Part shown: piece after piece, positions 24,325-33,212 of the stretch
Position numbering within the stretch: position 1 is the stretch's first letter
Layout of the letters: each line of letters starts with the position of its first letter
Assembly: GCA_944319875.1 (NCBI GenBank)
Contig: CALUFR010000115.1
Coordinates: 1-39,458 of the forward strand
Source: an uncultured Bacteroides sp.
GTDB taxonomy: Bacteria; Bacteroidota; Bacteroidia; Bacteroidales; Bacteroidaceae
Direction of reading: 5' to 3'
Length of the DNA: 39,458 nt
Translations under genes and position numbers: made by a program
Notes under the pieces: model-generated
Database searches by the model: none
Told to the model about the DNA's origin: nothing
The model's input: the letters and a program-made list of their open reading frames with translations, nothing else

Positions 24325-25446
24325 ATGTTTAGTTTCAATGATGTCATAGGGCAAAAGGAAGTGGTCGATCACCTGAAGGCGGAGGTAGAGCAGGGGCGTA
24401 CGGCTCATGCCTTGCTGTTTACAGGACCGAAAGGGGCGGGCAAGTTGCCGTTGGCGTTGGCATTGGCTCGGCGCTTGTGCTGCATGCATCCCGAGGGTGG
24501 CGAGGCCTGTGGGCATTGTCCTTCGTGCCGGCAGTGGGAGAAGCTGGGGCATCCTGATGTGCACTTTGTCTTTCCCATTGTGAATAATAAGAAAGTGAGC
24601 GATGACTACTTGCCTCAGTGGCGGAACATGCTTCTGGAAAACACTTATACTGATTTGGGGCGCTGGATGGAATTGATAGAGGCCGGTAATACCCAACCCC
24701 AGATTTATGCGACCGAAAGCGACCGGACACTTCGCAAGCTGAGCCTGAAGTCCGGGCAGGGCGGTTGGAGAGTAGTGCTGGTGTGGTTGCCCGAACGCAT
24801 GAATGAGTCATGCGCCAATAAGATGCTGAAACTGTTGGAGGAACCACCTTCTCAGACGGCCTTCCTACTGGTGAGCGAGGAGCCCGAACGGTTGCTGCCT
24901 ACTATCGTGAGCCGCACGCAGCGCATCTCCGTTCCCCGTATTGCGCGAGAGGATATGGTTCGTGTGTTGGTGGAGCGATACGGGCAGACGGAAGAACAGG
25001 CTCAATCATTGGCTCACAGGGCGGATGGCAGTTTCTTGAAGATACTGGAGCTGATGGGGCAGGGTGGTGAGCTGGCTTTGTGTTTTGAACTCTTCACCAG
25101 GCTGATGCGACTGGCTTGGCAACGCGATATACGTGGAATGAAAGCTTGGAGCGAACAGGTGGCTACTTTAGGACGTGAGCGTCAGAAAATGTTTCTGGAG
25201 TATGCCCAACGGATGGTGCGTGAGAATTTTATCGCCAACTTTCATTGTGCGGAGATGAACTATATGGGGCCCGAAGAGCGGCAGTTTGCTACGCGCTTCG
25301 CTCCTTTTGTCAACGAACGGAACATTGTCGGCATGACCGAACTGCTCAGCAAGGCGCAAGAACATATTCAGCAGAACGTAAACCCGAGAATGGTGTTCTT
25401 TGACCTGATATTGAACATGACAGTGCTTATTAAATTGAAAAATTGA
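24325..25446 (+). CDS. holB: DNA polymerase III delta-prime subunit
   Basis: The 373-residue product has the clamp-loader fold. It starts MFSFNDVIGQKEVVDHL, has a P-loop-like GPKGAGKL at residues 34-41 in which the usual Ser/Thr after Lys is Leu, and a zinc-binding cysteine cluster (Cys53, Cys62, Cys65, Cys68). The MLKLLEEPPSQTAFLLVSE and TIVSRTQRI motifs are typical of the delta-prime and gamma subunits. The altered P-loop fits the known inability of delta-prime to use ATP. It helps load the sliding clamp at replication forks. It shares an operon with metF and ricT. Confidence 0.92.
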   Translation: MFSFNDVIGQKEVVDHLKAEVEQGRTAHALLFTGPKGAGKLPLALALARRLCCMHPEGGEACGHCPSCRQWEKLGHPDVHFVFPIVNNKKVSDDYLPQWRNMLLENTYTDLGRWMELIEAGNTQPQIYATESDRTLRKLSLKSGQGGWRVVLVWLPERMNESCANKMLKLLEEPPSQTAFLLVSEEPERLLPTIVSRTQRISVPRIAREDMVRVLVERYGQTEEQAQSLAHRADGSFLKILELMGQGGELALCFELFTRLMRLAWQRDIRGMKAWSEQVATLGRERQKMFLEYAQRMVRENFIANFHCAEMNYMGPEERQFATRFAPFVNERNIVGMTELLSKAQEHIQQNVNPRMVFFDLILNMTVLIKLKN

Positions 25447-25452
25447 TAATTA

Positions 25453-25480
25453 ACCATTGACCATTAACCATTAACCATTA
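25453..25480 (+). repeat. 7-bp tandem repeat ACCATTA x4
   Basis: ACCATTG is followed by three exact ACCATTA units between holB and ricT. A further related piece (GACCATTATAC) lies just before the ricT start. Such short AT-rich tandem repeats are prone to slippage and may vary between strains. Confidence 0.85.
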
Positions 25481-25497
25481 ATATAGACCATTATACA

Positions 25498-26859
25498 ATG
25501 ACTGATTTTATACTACATAACGGAAGCGGGCGGCTTTGCTGCCGCAGTTGCGGACGACAGGACCGGCAACTGAACACTTACGACTGGTTGGCTGACATTC
25601 CGGGTAATGAAGCCGAGTCGGAGTATGTCGAAGTACAGTTTAAAAATACGCGTAAAGGATATTTCCGCAATTCCAATCGTCTGGAATTGGTCAAAGGTGA
25701 CATTGTGGCGGTAGAAGCTACGCCCGGCCACGACATCGGTGTGGTGACTTTGACAGGACGTCTTGTGCCGTTGCAGATGAAGAAAGCGGGCTTGCGTAGC
25801 GAGGCCGATATACGCCGCATCTACCGCAAGGCCAAGACGGCGGATATGGAAAAGTATACCGAAGCCAAAGCGCGCGAGCATTCCACCATGATACGTGCCC
25901 GCCAGATTGCCCTCAGCCTGGGACTGGACATGAAGATTGGTGATGTGGAGTATCAAGGCGACGGGAATAAAGCCATCTTTTATTATATAGCCGAAGGGCG
26001 TGTGGACTTCCGTCAGCTCATCAAGGTGCTGGCCGAAGTTTTCAGGGTGCGTATTGAGATGAAGCAAATCGGTGCCCGCCAGGAGGCCGGACGCATTGGG
26101 GGAATCGGTCCTTGTGGGCGAGAATTGTGCTGCGCCACGTGGATGACCAGCTTTGTGTCCGTTTCTACAGGGGCCGCCCGCTATCAGGACATCTCGCCCA
26201 ATCCGCAGAAGCTGGCCGGCCAGTGCGCTAAGCTGAAGTGTTGTCTCAACTACGAGGCGGATGTCTACGTGGAGGCGCAGAAACGCTTGCCCAGCAAGGA
26301 AATAACGCTCCACACCAAAGATGCAGAGTGGTTCTATCTTAAAGCCGATATTCTGGCCGGACAGGTGACTTATTCGAGTGACAAATCTATTCCGGCTAAT
26401 CTGGTTACAATCAGTGCTCGTCGTGCGTTCGAGGTGATAAATATGAACCGTCGTGGAACCTCCCCCGACACACTGGCTGAAACGGGCGGTGAGAAGAAAC
26501 AACTTACAGTAGACCTTCTGGAGCAGGAGAGCCTGACGCGATTTGATCGCAACCGTAAGGGGAAAGGTGCGAAAGAGAACAAAAATGCAGGTGGTGAAGC
26601 GAAGAAGAAAAAGAAGAATAAAAACAAAACCGGAGGAGGTCCTGCACTCCAGGCTCAGGAGCGGCAGAAGCAAGAAAACGTAGCTCAGCAAGCTTCGGCT
26701 GAGAATAATCAGAAGGCAGAAAAGGCGGTGGCGTCGGAGAATGCCGCGGAAAATGCACGCCCGAAGAACCGTGGCCGAAACAGATCGAGGCGAAACGGAC
26801 GACCGGGTGACGGTAACAATGGTAAGAGTGAAGGTCAGGCAAACAATGCGCAGGGATAA
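25498..26859 (+). CDS. ricT: PSP1/RicT-domain protein
   Basis: The 453-residue protein contains the PSP1 domain: YVEVQFKNTRKGYFRN, RRIYRKAKTADMEKY, DFRQLIKVLAEVFRVRIEMKQ, then IGPCGRELCCATW and CAKLKCCLNYE. The cysteine sets match RicT homologues, which in other bacteria form an iron-sulphur RicA/F/T complex affecting RNA processing and development. In Bacteroidetes the role is less clear. Residues beyond about 345 form a low-complexity tail rich in Lys, Asn, Gln, Ala and Arg, which could bind RNA. Its last 14 bases overlap the gldH start, so the two are coupled, as is usual in this phylum. Confidence 0.9.
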   Translation: MTDFILHNGSGRLCCRSCGRQDRQLNTYDWLADIPGNEAESEYVEVQFKNTRKGYFRNSNRLELVKGDIVAVEATPGHDIGVVTLTGRLVPLQMKKAGLRSEADIRRIYRKAKTADMEKYTEAKAREHSTMIRARQIALSLGLDMKIGDVEYQGDGNKAIFYYIAEGRVDFRQLIKVLAEVFRVRIEMKQIGARQEAGRIGGIGPCGRELCCATWMTSFVSVSTGAARYQDISPNPQKLAGQCAKLKCCLNYEADVYVEAQKRLPSKEITLHTKDAEWFYLKADILAGQVTYSSDKSIPANLVTISARRAFEVINMNRRGTSPDTLAETGGEKKQLTVDLLEQESLTRFDRNRKGKGAKENKNAGGEAKKKKKNKNKTGGGPALQAQERQKQENVAQQASAENNQKAEKAVASENAAENARPKNRGRNRSRRNGRPGDGNNGKSEGQANNAQG

Positions 26860-27379
26860 TGTGGCAAGGTGGATGATGGCGATGCTCGCCGCAGCCTTGT
26901 TGGCGGCTTGCGGCGAAGACATCGTGTACAGTGATTATCAGGCCGTGGCGGATGAGGGATGGAGACGGGCGGATACGTTGTCTTTTACGACTGCTGTCAC
27001 AGCTGTCTCCGGAAAAGCTCTGGATTTCTATGTGGACGTGCGTCACGGCAACGACTATCCCTATCGTAACCTGACACTGGCCGTAACCAGCATGCTTACT
27101 ACCTCAGAAGACACCTTGACCCGTAGAGATACCTTGCGGCTGATGCTGGCCGATGATAAAGGTCGGTGGACGGGTGAGGGAGCTATCAATCTCTATCATA
27201 AGGCGGCTTACGTTGCGACACTCCGAGCGGACACATCTGCCACATACCGTTTCTTTCTGCGGCCGGCCATGTCGGACTCCTTGTTAAAAGGCATTAGTGA
27301 TATTGGCGTCAGGCTGTCTATCTCATCCGCTTCCCGCGACCCGCATCAATCCGCAGGAACACGAACAACAAAATGGTAA
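26846..27379 (+). CDS. gldH: gliding motility-type lipoprotein GldH
   Basis: I start at ATG 26846 (MRRDNVARWMMAMLAAALLAACGED), a lipoprotein signal with lipidated Cys22; the longer frame to 26741 lies inside ricT. The 177-residue product has the GldH body, with FYVDVRHGNDYPYRNLTLAV and GRWTGEGAINLYHKA. GldH is required for gliding in motile Bacteroidetes, but non-gliding gut species keep it, so its role here is probably in the envelope. The last 62 bases overlap the 3' end of rodA on the other strand, giving an unusual tail (SASRDPHQSAGTRTTKW) with no match I know. Confidence 0.88.
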   Translation: MRRDNVARWMMAMLAAALLAACGEDIVYSDYQAVADEGWRRADTLSFTTAVTAVSGKALDFYVDVRHGNDYPYRNLTLAVTSMLTTSEDTLTRRDTLRLMLADDKGRWTGEGAINLYHKAAYVATLRADTSATYRFFLRPAMSDSLLKGISDIGVRLSISSASRDPHQSAGTRTTKW

Positions 27380-28778
27380 ATCCCCACAACGAAGAGCCTC
27401 CGTAGCTGAAGAAGGGGAGGGGAATGCCGATGACGGGTGTCAGTCCCAGCACCATGCCTATGTTGATGAACAGGTGGAAGAAGAATATGCCTAATACGGA
27501 ATAACCATAGACGCGTCCCGATACAGTGGGTTGGCGTTCGGACAAATGGATCAGGCGCAAAAGCAGACATGTGTAAAGCAATAATACAGCCACAGAGCCT
27601 ACGAAACCTTCTTCCTCGCCTACGGTGCAGAATATAAAATCGGTGTCCTGTTCCGGTACGTATTTCAGTTTGGTTTGGGTGCCGTTCAAGAAACCTTTTC
27701 CCCAAAGACCGCCTGAACCAATGGCTATCTTGGACTGGTTGACATTGTAGCCGGCACCGGTCAGGTCTTCTTCCAGTCCCAACACGACTTTGATGCGTAT
27801 CTGCTGATGAGGCTCCAGAACCTGGTTGAATACATAGTCACATGAATATAGGAAACCGATTGAAGCAATCATAAACACGGATACGAGCGCATAAATCTTC
27901 CGCCGTTCTCGCAAAGCCAGGTAGACGAGCCATCCGGCGACACATACGCAGAGTCCCCAAAGTGCGTAGACCGCGTTGAATGTCCATAACCAGCCGGAAA
28001 CGATACAGGCCAGACTTACAATCAGGATACATGTGACTGTCATCTGCCACACTACAGTGCGGTTGCGCTGATAGGCCTGAAGCAGGATAGGAACGGAAAT
28101 AAGGATGAGGCACAATACGGCAAATTCACCCACAGAAGTGGAGTCGTGGAGCATGGTGACATCGGCATAGCGGATACCTACTACGAAGTAAACAATGGCA
28201 CACACACCGGCAAATAAGACCGCTCCCGGCATGCCTTCCCGATAGAGCATCAGGAAGAACGACAGGTAGACCAGGGCCGAGCCTGTCTCGCGCTGACCAA
28301 TGATGAGCAGCATGGGGCAAAGTATAAGGAAGGCGATGGTCAGTGCGTTGCGCCACTGGTGGAGGACAAAGCCATAGGCGCCCATGAACTTGGCTAAGGC
28401 CAATGCTGTGGCGAATTTGGCGAACTCGGCCGGTTGCAGACTCACCGGCCCCAATATGAGCCATGAACGGGAGCCTTTTGTGTCCGGAGCGATGAATATG
28501 GTAATCAATAGCAACGCCAGCATGCCCGCATAGATGATATAGGCGAATGTGTCATAGAACATGTCATCTAGCATCAGCAAAATGAAGCCTAAGCCGAAGG
28601 AGCAGACTATCCATACGAACTGCTTGCCCGTGCGTGTGGAAAAATCCAGAAAATCGCGGTCTACATAGTCATAACTTGCGCCGCATACGCTGAACCATCC
28701 GCAGACGACCAGCAACAGATAGATGACAATCGTCATCCAGTCCAGTGACTTCCAAATATTATCTCTCCTCGTTACCAT
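27318..28778 (-). CDS. rodA: rod shape-determining peptidoglycan polymerase RodA
   Basis: Starting at ATG 28778 (MVTRRDNIWKSLDW) the product is 486 residues with about ten membrane segments, typical of SEDS proteins, including the conserved GSRSWLILGPVSLQPAEFAK and the late GLTPVIGIPLPFFSYGGSS loop. RodA is a glycosyltransferase that polymerises lipid II during side-wall elongation, partnered by PBP2. It overlaps the end of mrdA by 20 bases, which supports coupled synthesis of the partners. Its own 3' end overlaps gldH on the opposite strand by 62 bases. A longer N-terminal frame to 28811 lies within mrdA and is unlikely. Confidence 0.94.
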   Translation of the reverse strand: MVTRRDNIWKSLDWMTIVIYLLLVVCGWFSVCGASYDYVDRDFLDFSTRTGKQFVWIVCSFGLGFILLMLDDMFYDTFAYIIYAGMLALLLITIFIAPDTKGSRSWLILGPVSLQPAEFAKFATALALAKFMGAYGFVLHQWRNALTIAFLILCPMLLIIGQRETGSALVYLSFFLMLYREGMPGAVLFAGVCAIVYFVVGIRYADVTMLHDSTSVGEFAVLCLILISVPILLQAYQRNRTVVWQMTVTCILIVSLACIVSGWLWTFNAVYALWGLCVCVAGWLVYLALRERRKIYALVSVFMIASIGFLYSCDYVFNQVLEPHQQIRIKVVLGLEEDLTGAGYNVNQSKIAIGSGGLWGKGFLNGTQTKLKYVPEQDTDFIFCTVGEEEGFVGSVAVLLLYTCLLLRLIHLSERQPTVSGRVYGYSVLGIFFFHLFINIGMVLGLTPVIGIPLPFFSYGGSSLWGFTILLFVFLRIDAGRGKRMR

Positions 28779-30627
28779 ATATAATTCTCCGGTTACTGAA
28801 ATCTTCGGCAAGCGCTTCGTTCTGCGGCGACAGCTTGCCGTGCAGGTATTGATCCATCATCAAGGCGCCAATGGGCACTCCGTAAGTGGCTCCCCAACCA
28901 CCGTTTTCCACATAGACGGCGATGGCTATCTTGGGGTCGTTCATCGGGGCAAATCCCATGAATACAGAATGGTCTTTTCCGTGTGGATTTTGGGCGGTTC
29001 CGGTCTTGCCGCAGGCCTCTACGTCGGGAAGCAAGGTATTTACCAGGCGGCATGTTCCACTACCGGTACTGCCCGTGACTGCCGCACGCATGCCTTTTAC
29101 AATCTCCTCGTAATATTCCTTCCGGATGGTCGAGGTACGCATTGTTGTGTAAAGACTGTCCAACGGGTTGTCCTGAATTTCTTTCACGACATGTGGCGTA
29201 ATGAAGTGTCCGCGGTTGGCTATTGTTGCGCCGAGGTTCGCAATTTGTAGTGGAGTGGCCAGAATTTCACCTTGACCGATGGAGATACTGATAACAGTCA
29301 GCCCGTTCCATGATCCTCCATAGATGCGGTCGTAGTATTGCGAGTTGGGGATGAAGCCGCGTAATTCTCCGGGCAGATCGACTCCCAGCTGGTAACCGAA
29401 ACCTTGGGATACCATGTGGTCCTTCCATACGGTAAGCGCTTCTTGAGGAGAACTGTACTTCTTGTCACCGATCATTCTGTATAATCCCCAGCAGAAGTAT
29501 GAGTTGCAGGAGGTGGCAATGGCCGGTATCAAGGACAAGGGAGAGGCATGATCGTGGCATCCTACGCGCAATCCGCGATGGATGAAGCCATGTGAACATG
29601 GAAAGGGTGTATCTTCACGGATGATGCCTTCTTCCAGAAAAATCAGGCCTTGCGTGGTCTTGAAGGTCGAACCGGGCGGATAGGTACCCATAATAGCCCG
29701 GTTTAGCAAGGGCTTTTGACGATCTTTTTCCAAAAGTTGGTGGTTCTTCCCACGCTGCCGGCCGATCATCATGTGCGGGTCGAAACTGGGTGAGGATACC
29801 ATGCAAAGTATTTCACCTGTTTGGGGCTCTATGGCGACAATTGCTCCTATTTTGTTTTGCATCAGTCGCTCGCCCAACATTTGCAGGTCTATGTCAATGC
29901 CCAGTTTCAGGTCCTTGCCCGGAACGGACGGACGGTCGAGGCTGCCGTCCATGTAGTGTCCTTGTATGCGGCCGTGCGCATCACGCAGCAGGACCTCTAC
30001 ACCTTTCTCACCGCGCAGGTATTTCTCGTAGAAACGTTCTATACCCTGCTTGCCGATGTAGTCGCCGCGGATGTAGTACTCATCTTTCTCAATATCGCGC
30101 ATGGACACTTCGCCGATGTCCCCTAATACGTGCCCTGCGGCATTGTAAGAATATTGGCGGATGGTTCGCCGCTGGATGGAGAAGCCCGGATATTTATAGA
30201 GCTTTTCCTGGAAGACACCGCATTCTTCAGCTGCAAGTTGTGTCATGAACACCTGCGGGGTGTATTTGGAGTATCCCGGATTTTTTCGAAGGTTACGGAC
30301 TTCTTTCATTCGTTGCAGGAACTGTTCTTGTGTGATGCCCAGTGACTGGCAGAAATCGAGCGTGTCCAGCTGTTCCACCTCGCGGGGGACGAACGTGATA
30401 TCATAAGCCGGTTGGTTGAATACAAGTAGCTTCCCGTTGCGGTCATAAATGGCTCCGCGCGAGGGGTATTGGATTTTGTTGAGGAACGCGTTGCTGTCTG
30501 CGTAGCGTTTGTATTTGTCCGAGAAGATTTGGAGATCAGCCAACCGCAGGATGAATATCAGAACGGTGCAGACAATGACTGCGCCGAGTATGTATTTTCG
30601 TTTTTCAAATGTATAGTCTTTCGCCAT
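28759..30627 (-). CDS. mrdA: penicillin-binding protein 2 (elongation transpeptidase)
   Basis: The 622-residue class B PBP has one N-terminal membrane segment (residues 13-30), the SRGAIYDRNGKLL dimerisation motif, and the three transpeptidase motifs: SxxK at Ser320 (STFK), SxN at Ser373 (SCN) and KTG at Lys541. It cross-links peptidoglycan in the periplasm as the partner of RodA. Position and overlap confirm this: mreD lies 24 bases upstream and rodA overlaps its end. This is the usual mreBCD-mrdA-rodA order of Bacteroidales. Confidence 0.95.
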   Translation of the reverse strand: MAKDYTFEKRKYILGAVIVCTVLIFILRLADLQIFSDKYKRYADSNAFLNKIQYPSRGAIYDRNGKLLVFNQPAYDITFVPREVEQLDTLDFCQSLGITQEQFLQRMKEVRNLRKNPGYSKYTPQVFMTQLAAEECGVFQEKLYKYPGFSIQRRTIRQYSYNAAGHVLGDIGEVSMRDIEKDEYYIRGDYIGKQGIERFYEKYLRGEKGVEVLLRDAHGRIQGHYMDGSLDRPSVPGKDLKLGIDIDLQMLGERLMQNKIGAIVAIEPQTGEILCMVSSPSFDPHMMIGRQRGKNHQLLEKDRQKPLLNRAIMGTYPPGSTFKTTQGLIFLEEGIIREDTPFPCSHGFIHRGLRVGCHDHASPLSLIPAIATSCNSYFCWGLYRMIGDKKYSSPQEALTVWKDHMVSQGFGYQLGVDLPGELRGFIPNSQYYDRIYGGSWNGLTVISISIGQGEILATPLQIANLGATIANRGHFITPHVVKEIQDNPLDSLYTTMRTSTIRKEYYEEIVKGMRAAVTGSTGSGTCRLVNTLLPDVEACGKTGTAQNPHGKDHSVFMGFAPMNDPKIAIAVYVENGGWGATYGVPIGALMMDQYLHGKLSPQNEALAEDFSNRRIIYGNEER

Positions 30628-30651
30628 CAGTCTGTTCTTTTTCGGGTTCTT

Positions 30652-31161
30652 TCATCGTTGCTCCTTTTTCAGAAGCATTTCTATGGCCAGTACGCAAAGC
30701 ATGGTGAAAAGGGTGCTGGACGTGATGCGTATCAAGAGGGCCGGCAAGTGAGCGAAGGAAAATGCTTCCAGTGAAAGTAATACGGTGTGGTGCACCAAAA
30801 TGGCCGTAATCGTATATTTCAGGAAAGAGGTTATGCCCATGGAACGGATGGAGGGGATGAACGTATCTTGAAGGTCTCTGGGGACGAATAGTCTTAGAAG
30901 AGTGGGGCGGATGAAAGCAATAAGAACCGTGGAGGCGGCATTTAAGCCGGGAGTATCTGAAAAAATGTCGACTATAATTCCCAGACAGAACGCCCACAAC
31001 ATCAGTCGGTTGGCAGGAACGTCCGCCTCGAACTTCAATATGAGGTAGAGGTATAGGAAAGGAGTGGCATAGCCGCCTATGTGGAGGTTGTTCAGTATGA
31101 GTACTTGCAACAAAACTAATGCGACAAGCCATCCGATTTTATGTAGGTAGGTTATAGTCAT
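30652..31161 (-). CDS. mreD: rod shape-determining protein MreD
   Basis: The 169-residue protein is mostly membrane-embedded, with about five hydrophobic segments and few motifs, as is normal for MreD. Useful landmarks are GYATPFLYLYLILKF, LWAFCLGIIVDIFSDTPGLNA and the C-terminal basic end LLKKEQR. Its place between mreC (three-base gap) and mrdA makes the call secure. It links the MreB filament system to the wall synthesis enzymes at the inner membrane. Confidence 0.93.
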   Translation of the reverse strand: MTITYLHKIGWLVALVLLQVLILNNLHIGGYATPFLYLYLILKFEADVPANRLMLWAFCLGIIVDIFSDTPGLNAASTVLIAFIRPTLLRLFVPRDLQDTFIPSIRSMGITSFLKYTITAILVHHTVLLSLEAFSFAHLPALLIRITSSTLFTMLCVLAIEMLLKKEQR

Positions 31162-31164
31162 GCG

Positions 31165-32019
31165 TCACGGTTTTGTATCCTGGTTTTCCAATGCTTTTTG
31201 TTCTTCTTGGCCGCTTCGGGCAAGGATGCGGACAGACCCCAGCTTCCCGAAATCCGTTGAGAGTTTTATACGGAGCAGATAGGACAATCCGTCGTTTGAG
31301 TCTGCCATGTCGTCGACAACGCCTACCATGAGACCTTGCGGAAAGACGGAGGAAAATCCGCTGGTAATTACTGTGTCGCCCAAGTTGAATTCCGCATGTC
31401 TTGGCAGGTCTTTCAGATAAGCATAACGAGGGTCGCCGCCTTCCCATTTCAGATAGCCGAAATACTCGCTTCCTTGTATCTTGCAGCTGATGCTGGACTT
31501 GCTGTTGAGCAGGGGTAGCACTAAGGAGTAACGGGGAGACGTGCGATAGACGATTCCTACTACACCGGCTGCTCCCACTACCGCCATGTCGGGCTTGATT
31601 CCGGCCGCGCTTCCCTTGTCTAAGGTGATGTAGTTGTCTGTCAGATTCAGGCTGTTTTTGATGACGTGTGCTTTGAAACTCCGGTAGACTCCGGTTTCTG
31701 AAGGTAATACGTGTTTCAGAGCTAAGCGGATGGCGGAGTCGCCTAAGTGACTGTCCAAAGCTCTTTCCAGCTGTGACACCCGCCGCTCCAACCACAGGTT
31801 ACGATCCAGCAGGTCCTCGTTGGCTTCCTTTAGGTGAAAATAGGAGGTGACGCCTCCCGTAATGTTGTAAACCGTTCCGGTAATCAGGTTGGCGGACGAA
31901 AGAGCCGCGCTGTGCTGATAAGCACCGGTATTGCACAACAAGAACAGACTGACTGCCTCAAGCAGCAGGAAGAGGAGCCAGTGGTTGTATTTCAGTAGGA
32001 AGTTGAGAAGATCGCGCAC
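31165..32019 (-). CDS. mreC: rod shape-determining protein MreC
   Basis: The 284-residue product has a short cytoplasmic start, one membrane segment at about 12-30, a coiled-coil (EANEDLLDRNLWLERRVSQL) near 65-85, and the periplasmic beta-domain with DKGSAAGIKPDMAVVGAAGVVG and FPQGLMVGVV. MreC forms periplasmic filaments that contact PBP2. It starts 60 bases after mreB, with a GC-rich hairpin between them. Confidence 0.94.
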   Translation of the reverse strand: MRDLLNFLLKYNHWLLFLLLEAVSLFLLCNTGAYQHSAALSSANLITGTVYNITGGVTSYFHLKEANEDLLDRNLWLERRVSQLERALDSHLGDSAIRLALKHVLPSETGVYRSFKAHVIKNSLNLTDNYITLDKGSAAGIKPDMAVVGAAGVVGIVYRTSPRYSLVLPLLNSKSSISCKIQGSEYFGYLKWEGGDPRYAYLKDLPRHAEFNLGDTVITSGFSSVFPQGLMVGVVDDMADSNDGLSYLLRIKLSTDFGKLGSVRILARSGQEEQKALENQDTKP

Positions 32020-32049
32020 GTTCGTCAGCGGTTAGTAGGGTTAATGATG

Positions 32050-32073
32050 GGCGGCCGATTGCCGTCGGCCGCC
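32050..32073 (-). other. GC-rich hairpin between mreB and mreC
   Basis: GGCGGCCGA-TTGCCG-TCGGCCGCC is a perfect nine-pair, almost all GC stem with a six-base loop, placed seven bases after the mreB stop. No T-run follows on the minus strand, so it is unlikely to be an intrinsic terminator. It may be an mRNA-stabilising or processing element. Confidence 0.6.
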
Positions 32074-32079
32074 TGTGGT

Positions 32080-33102
32080 TTATCGCATCAGGAACGAGAA
32101 GCGGTCTACATTCTTCAACGCAATGCCCGTGCCCTTGGCAACAGCGTGCAGGGGGTCTTCGGCTATGTGGAAAGGAATGTTGATCTTATCCGTCAGTCGC
32201 TTGTCGAGTCCGCGGAGCAGAGCGCCTCCACCTGCCAGGTAGATGCCGTTGTGTACAATGTCGGCATACAGTTCGGGTGGCGTGTTCTCCAGTGCGGAGA
32301 GAATGGCTGTCTCAATCTTCGAGATGCTCTTCTCCAGGCAGTGTGCCACTTCCTGATAGCATACGGGCACTTCCATAGGCAGTGCCGTGATACGGTTCGG
32401 ACCGTGTACGATATAGTCCTCGGGAGCGTCGTCTCCCAAGTCGGTCAGGGCAGCGCCCACGTTTATCTTGATGCGTTCGGCCATGCGTTCGCTGACCTTT
32501 ACGTTGTGCTGACGGCTCATGTACTCCTGGATGTCGGCCGTGAGGTCGTCGCCTGCAATGCGGATGGAGTTGTTGCTTACGATACCGCCCAGCGAGATGA
32601 CCGCGATTTCCGTCGAACCGCCGCCTATGTCCACAATCATGTTGCCTTCCGGAGCTTCCACGTCGATGCCGATGCCGATGGCGGCGGCCATAGGTTCGAA
32701 AATGAGGTAGACGTCACGTCCGCCGGCATGTTCGGCCGAGTCGCGCACGGCACGGAGTTCCACTTCCGTACTGCCACTGGGCACACCGATGACCATACGG
32801 AGCGAAGGCGAAAAGAGGTGATGGCGGGTGTTTACCATCTTGATGAGGCCGCGTATCATCTGTTCGCAGGCATAGAAGTCAGCGATGACACCGTCGCGCA
32901 GGGGGCGGATGGTGCGTATGTTCTCATGCGTCTTTTCGTGCATCATTTTCGCCTTTTCGCCCACGGCGATCATCTTGTCCGTGCGGCGGTCGAGGGCCAC
33001 GACCGAGGGTTCGTCCACCACAATCTTACCACCCGAGGTGATGATGGTGTTGGCCGTGCCCAGGTCCATGGCTATTTCTTGAGTAAAAGAGAATAATCCC
33101 AT
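32080..33102 (-). CDS. mreB: rod shape-determining actin-like protein MreB
   Basis: The 340-residue protein shows the actin-fold nucleotide motifs: MDLGTANT near the start, VDIGGGSTEIAVISLGG (phosphate 2 region), and YLAGGGALLRGLDKRL near the C-terminus, with ERMAERIKINVGAA between. MreB polymerises on the inner membrane and guides elongation enzymes. It is the first of the five wall genes and lies 110 bases downstream of purH, separated by a long imperfect palindrome. Confidence 0.96.
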   Translation of the reverse strand: MGLFSFTQEIAMDLGTANTIITSGGKIVVDEPSVVALDRRTDKMIAVGEKAKMMHEKTHENIRTIRPLRDGVIADFYACEQMIRGLIKMVNTRHHLFSPSLRMVIGVPSGSTEVELRAVRDSAEHAGGRDVYLIFEPMAAAIGIGIDVEAPEGNMIVDIGGGSTEIAVISLGGIVSNNSIRIAGDDLTADIQEYMSRQHNVKVSERMAERIKINVGAALTDLGDDAPEDYIVHGPNRITALPMEVPVCYQEVAHCLEKSISKIETAILSALENTPPELYADIVHNGIYLAGGGALLRGLDKRLTDKINIPFHIAEDPLHAVAKGTGIALKNVDRFSFLMR

Positions 33103-33135
33103 TGTCTAATGAAGAATTAAAGATTAAGAATTAAG

Positions 33136-33208
33136 AATGAAGAACGGAGAACGAGAATTTAGTCAGACGCTTCGACTGGCTAAGATTCTTCATCCTTCGT
33201 TCTTCATT
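33136..33208. repeat. imperfect palindrome between purH and mreB
   Basis: The outer arms AATGAAGAACG (33136-33146) and CGTTCTTCATT (33198-33208) are perfect. They enclose a partly matched middle and an inner stem of TTAGTCAG with CTGGCTAA. The preceding bases 33113-33135 are AT-rich and repeat ATTAAGAA. It may act as a terminator or attenuator, or be a small dispersed palindromic repeat. Confidence 0.65.
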
Positions 33209-33212
33209 TATT

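Noticed and set aside
25513..26922. Minus-strand frame of 469 residues opposite ricT
   Set aside because: Shadow of ricT, with low-complexity Leu/Ser/Phe stretches created by the Lys-rich tail.
32044..33096. Plus-strand frame of 350 residues opposite mreB
   Set aside because: Shadow of mreB, rich in Val, His and Asp with no recognisable domain.
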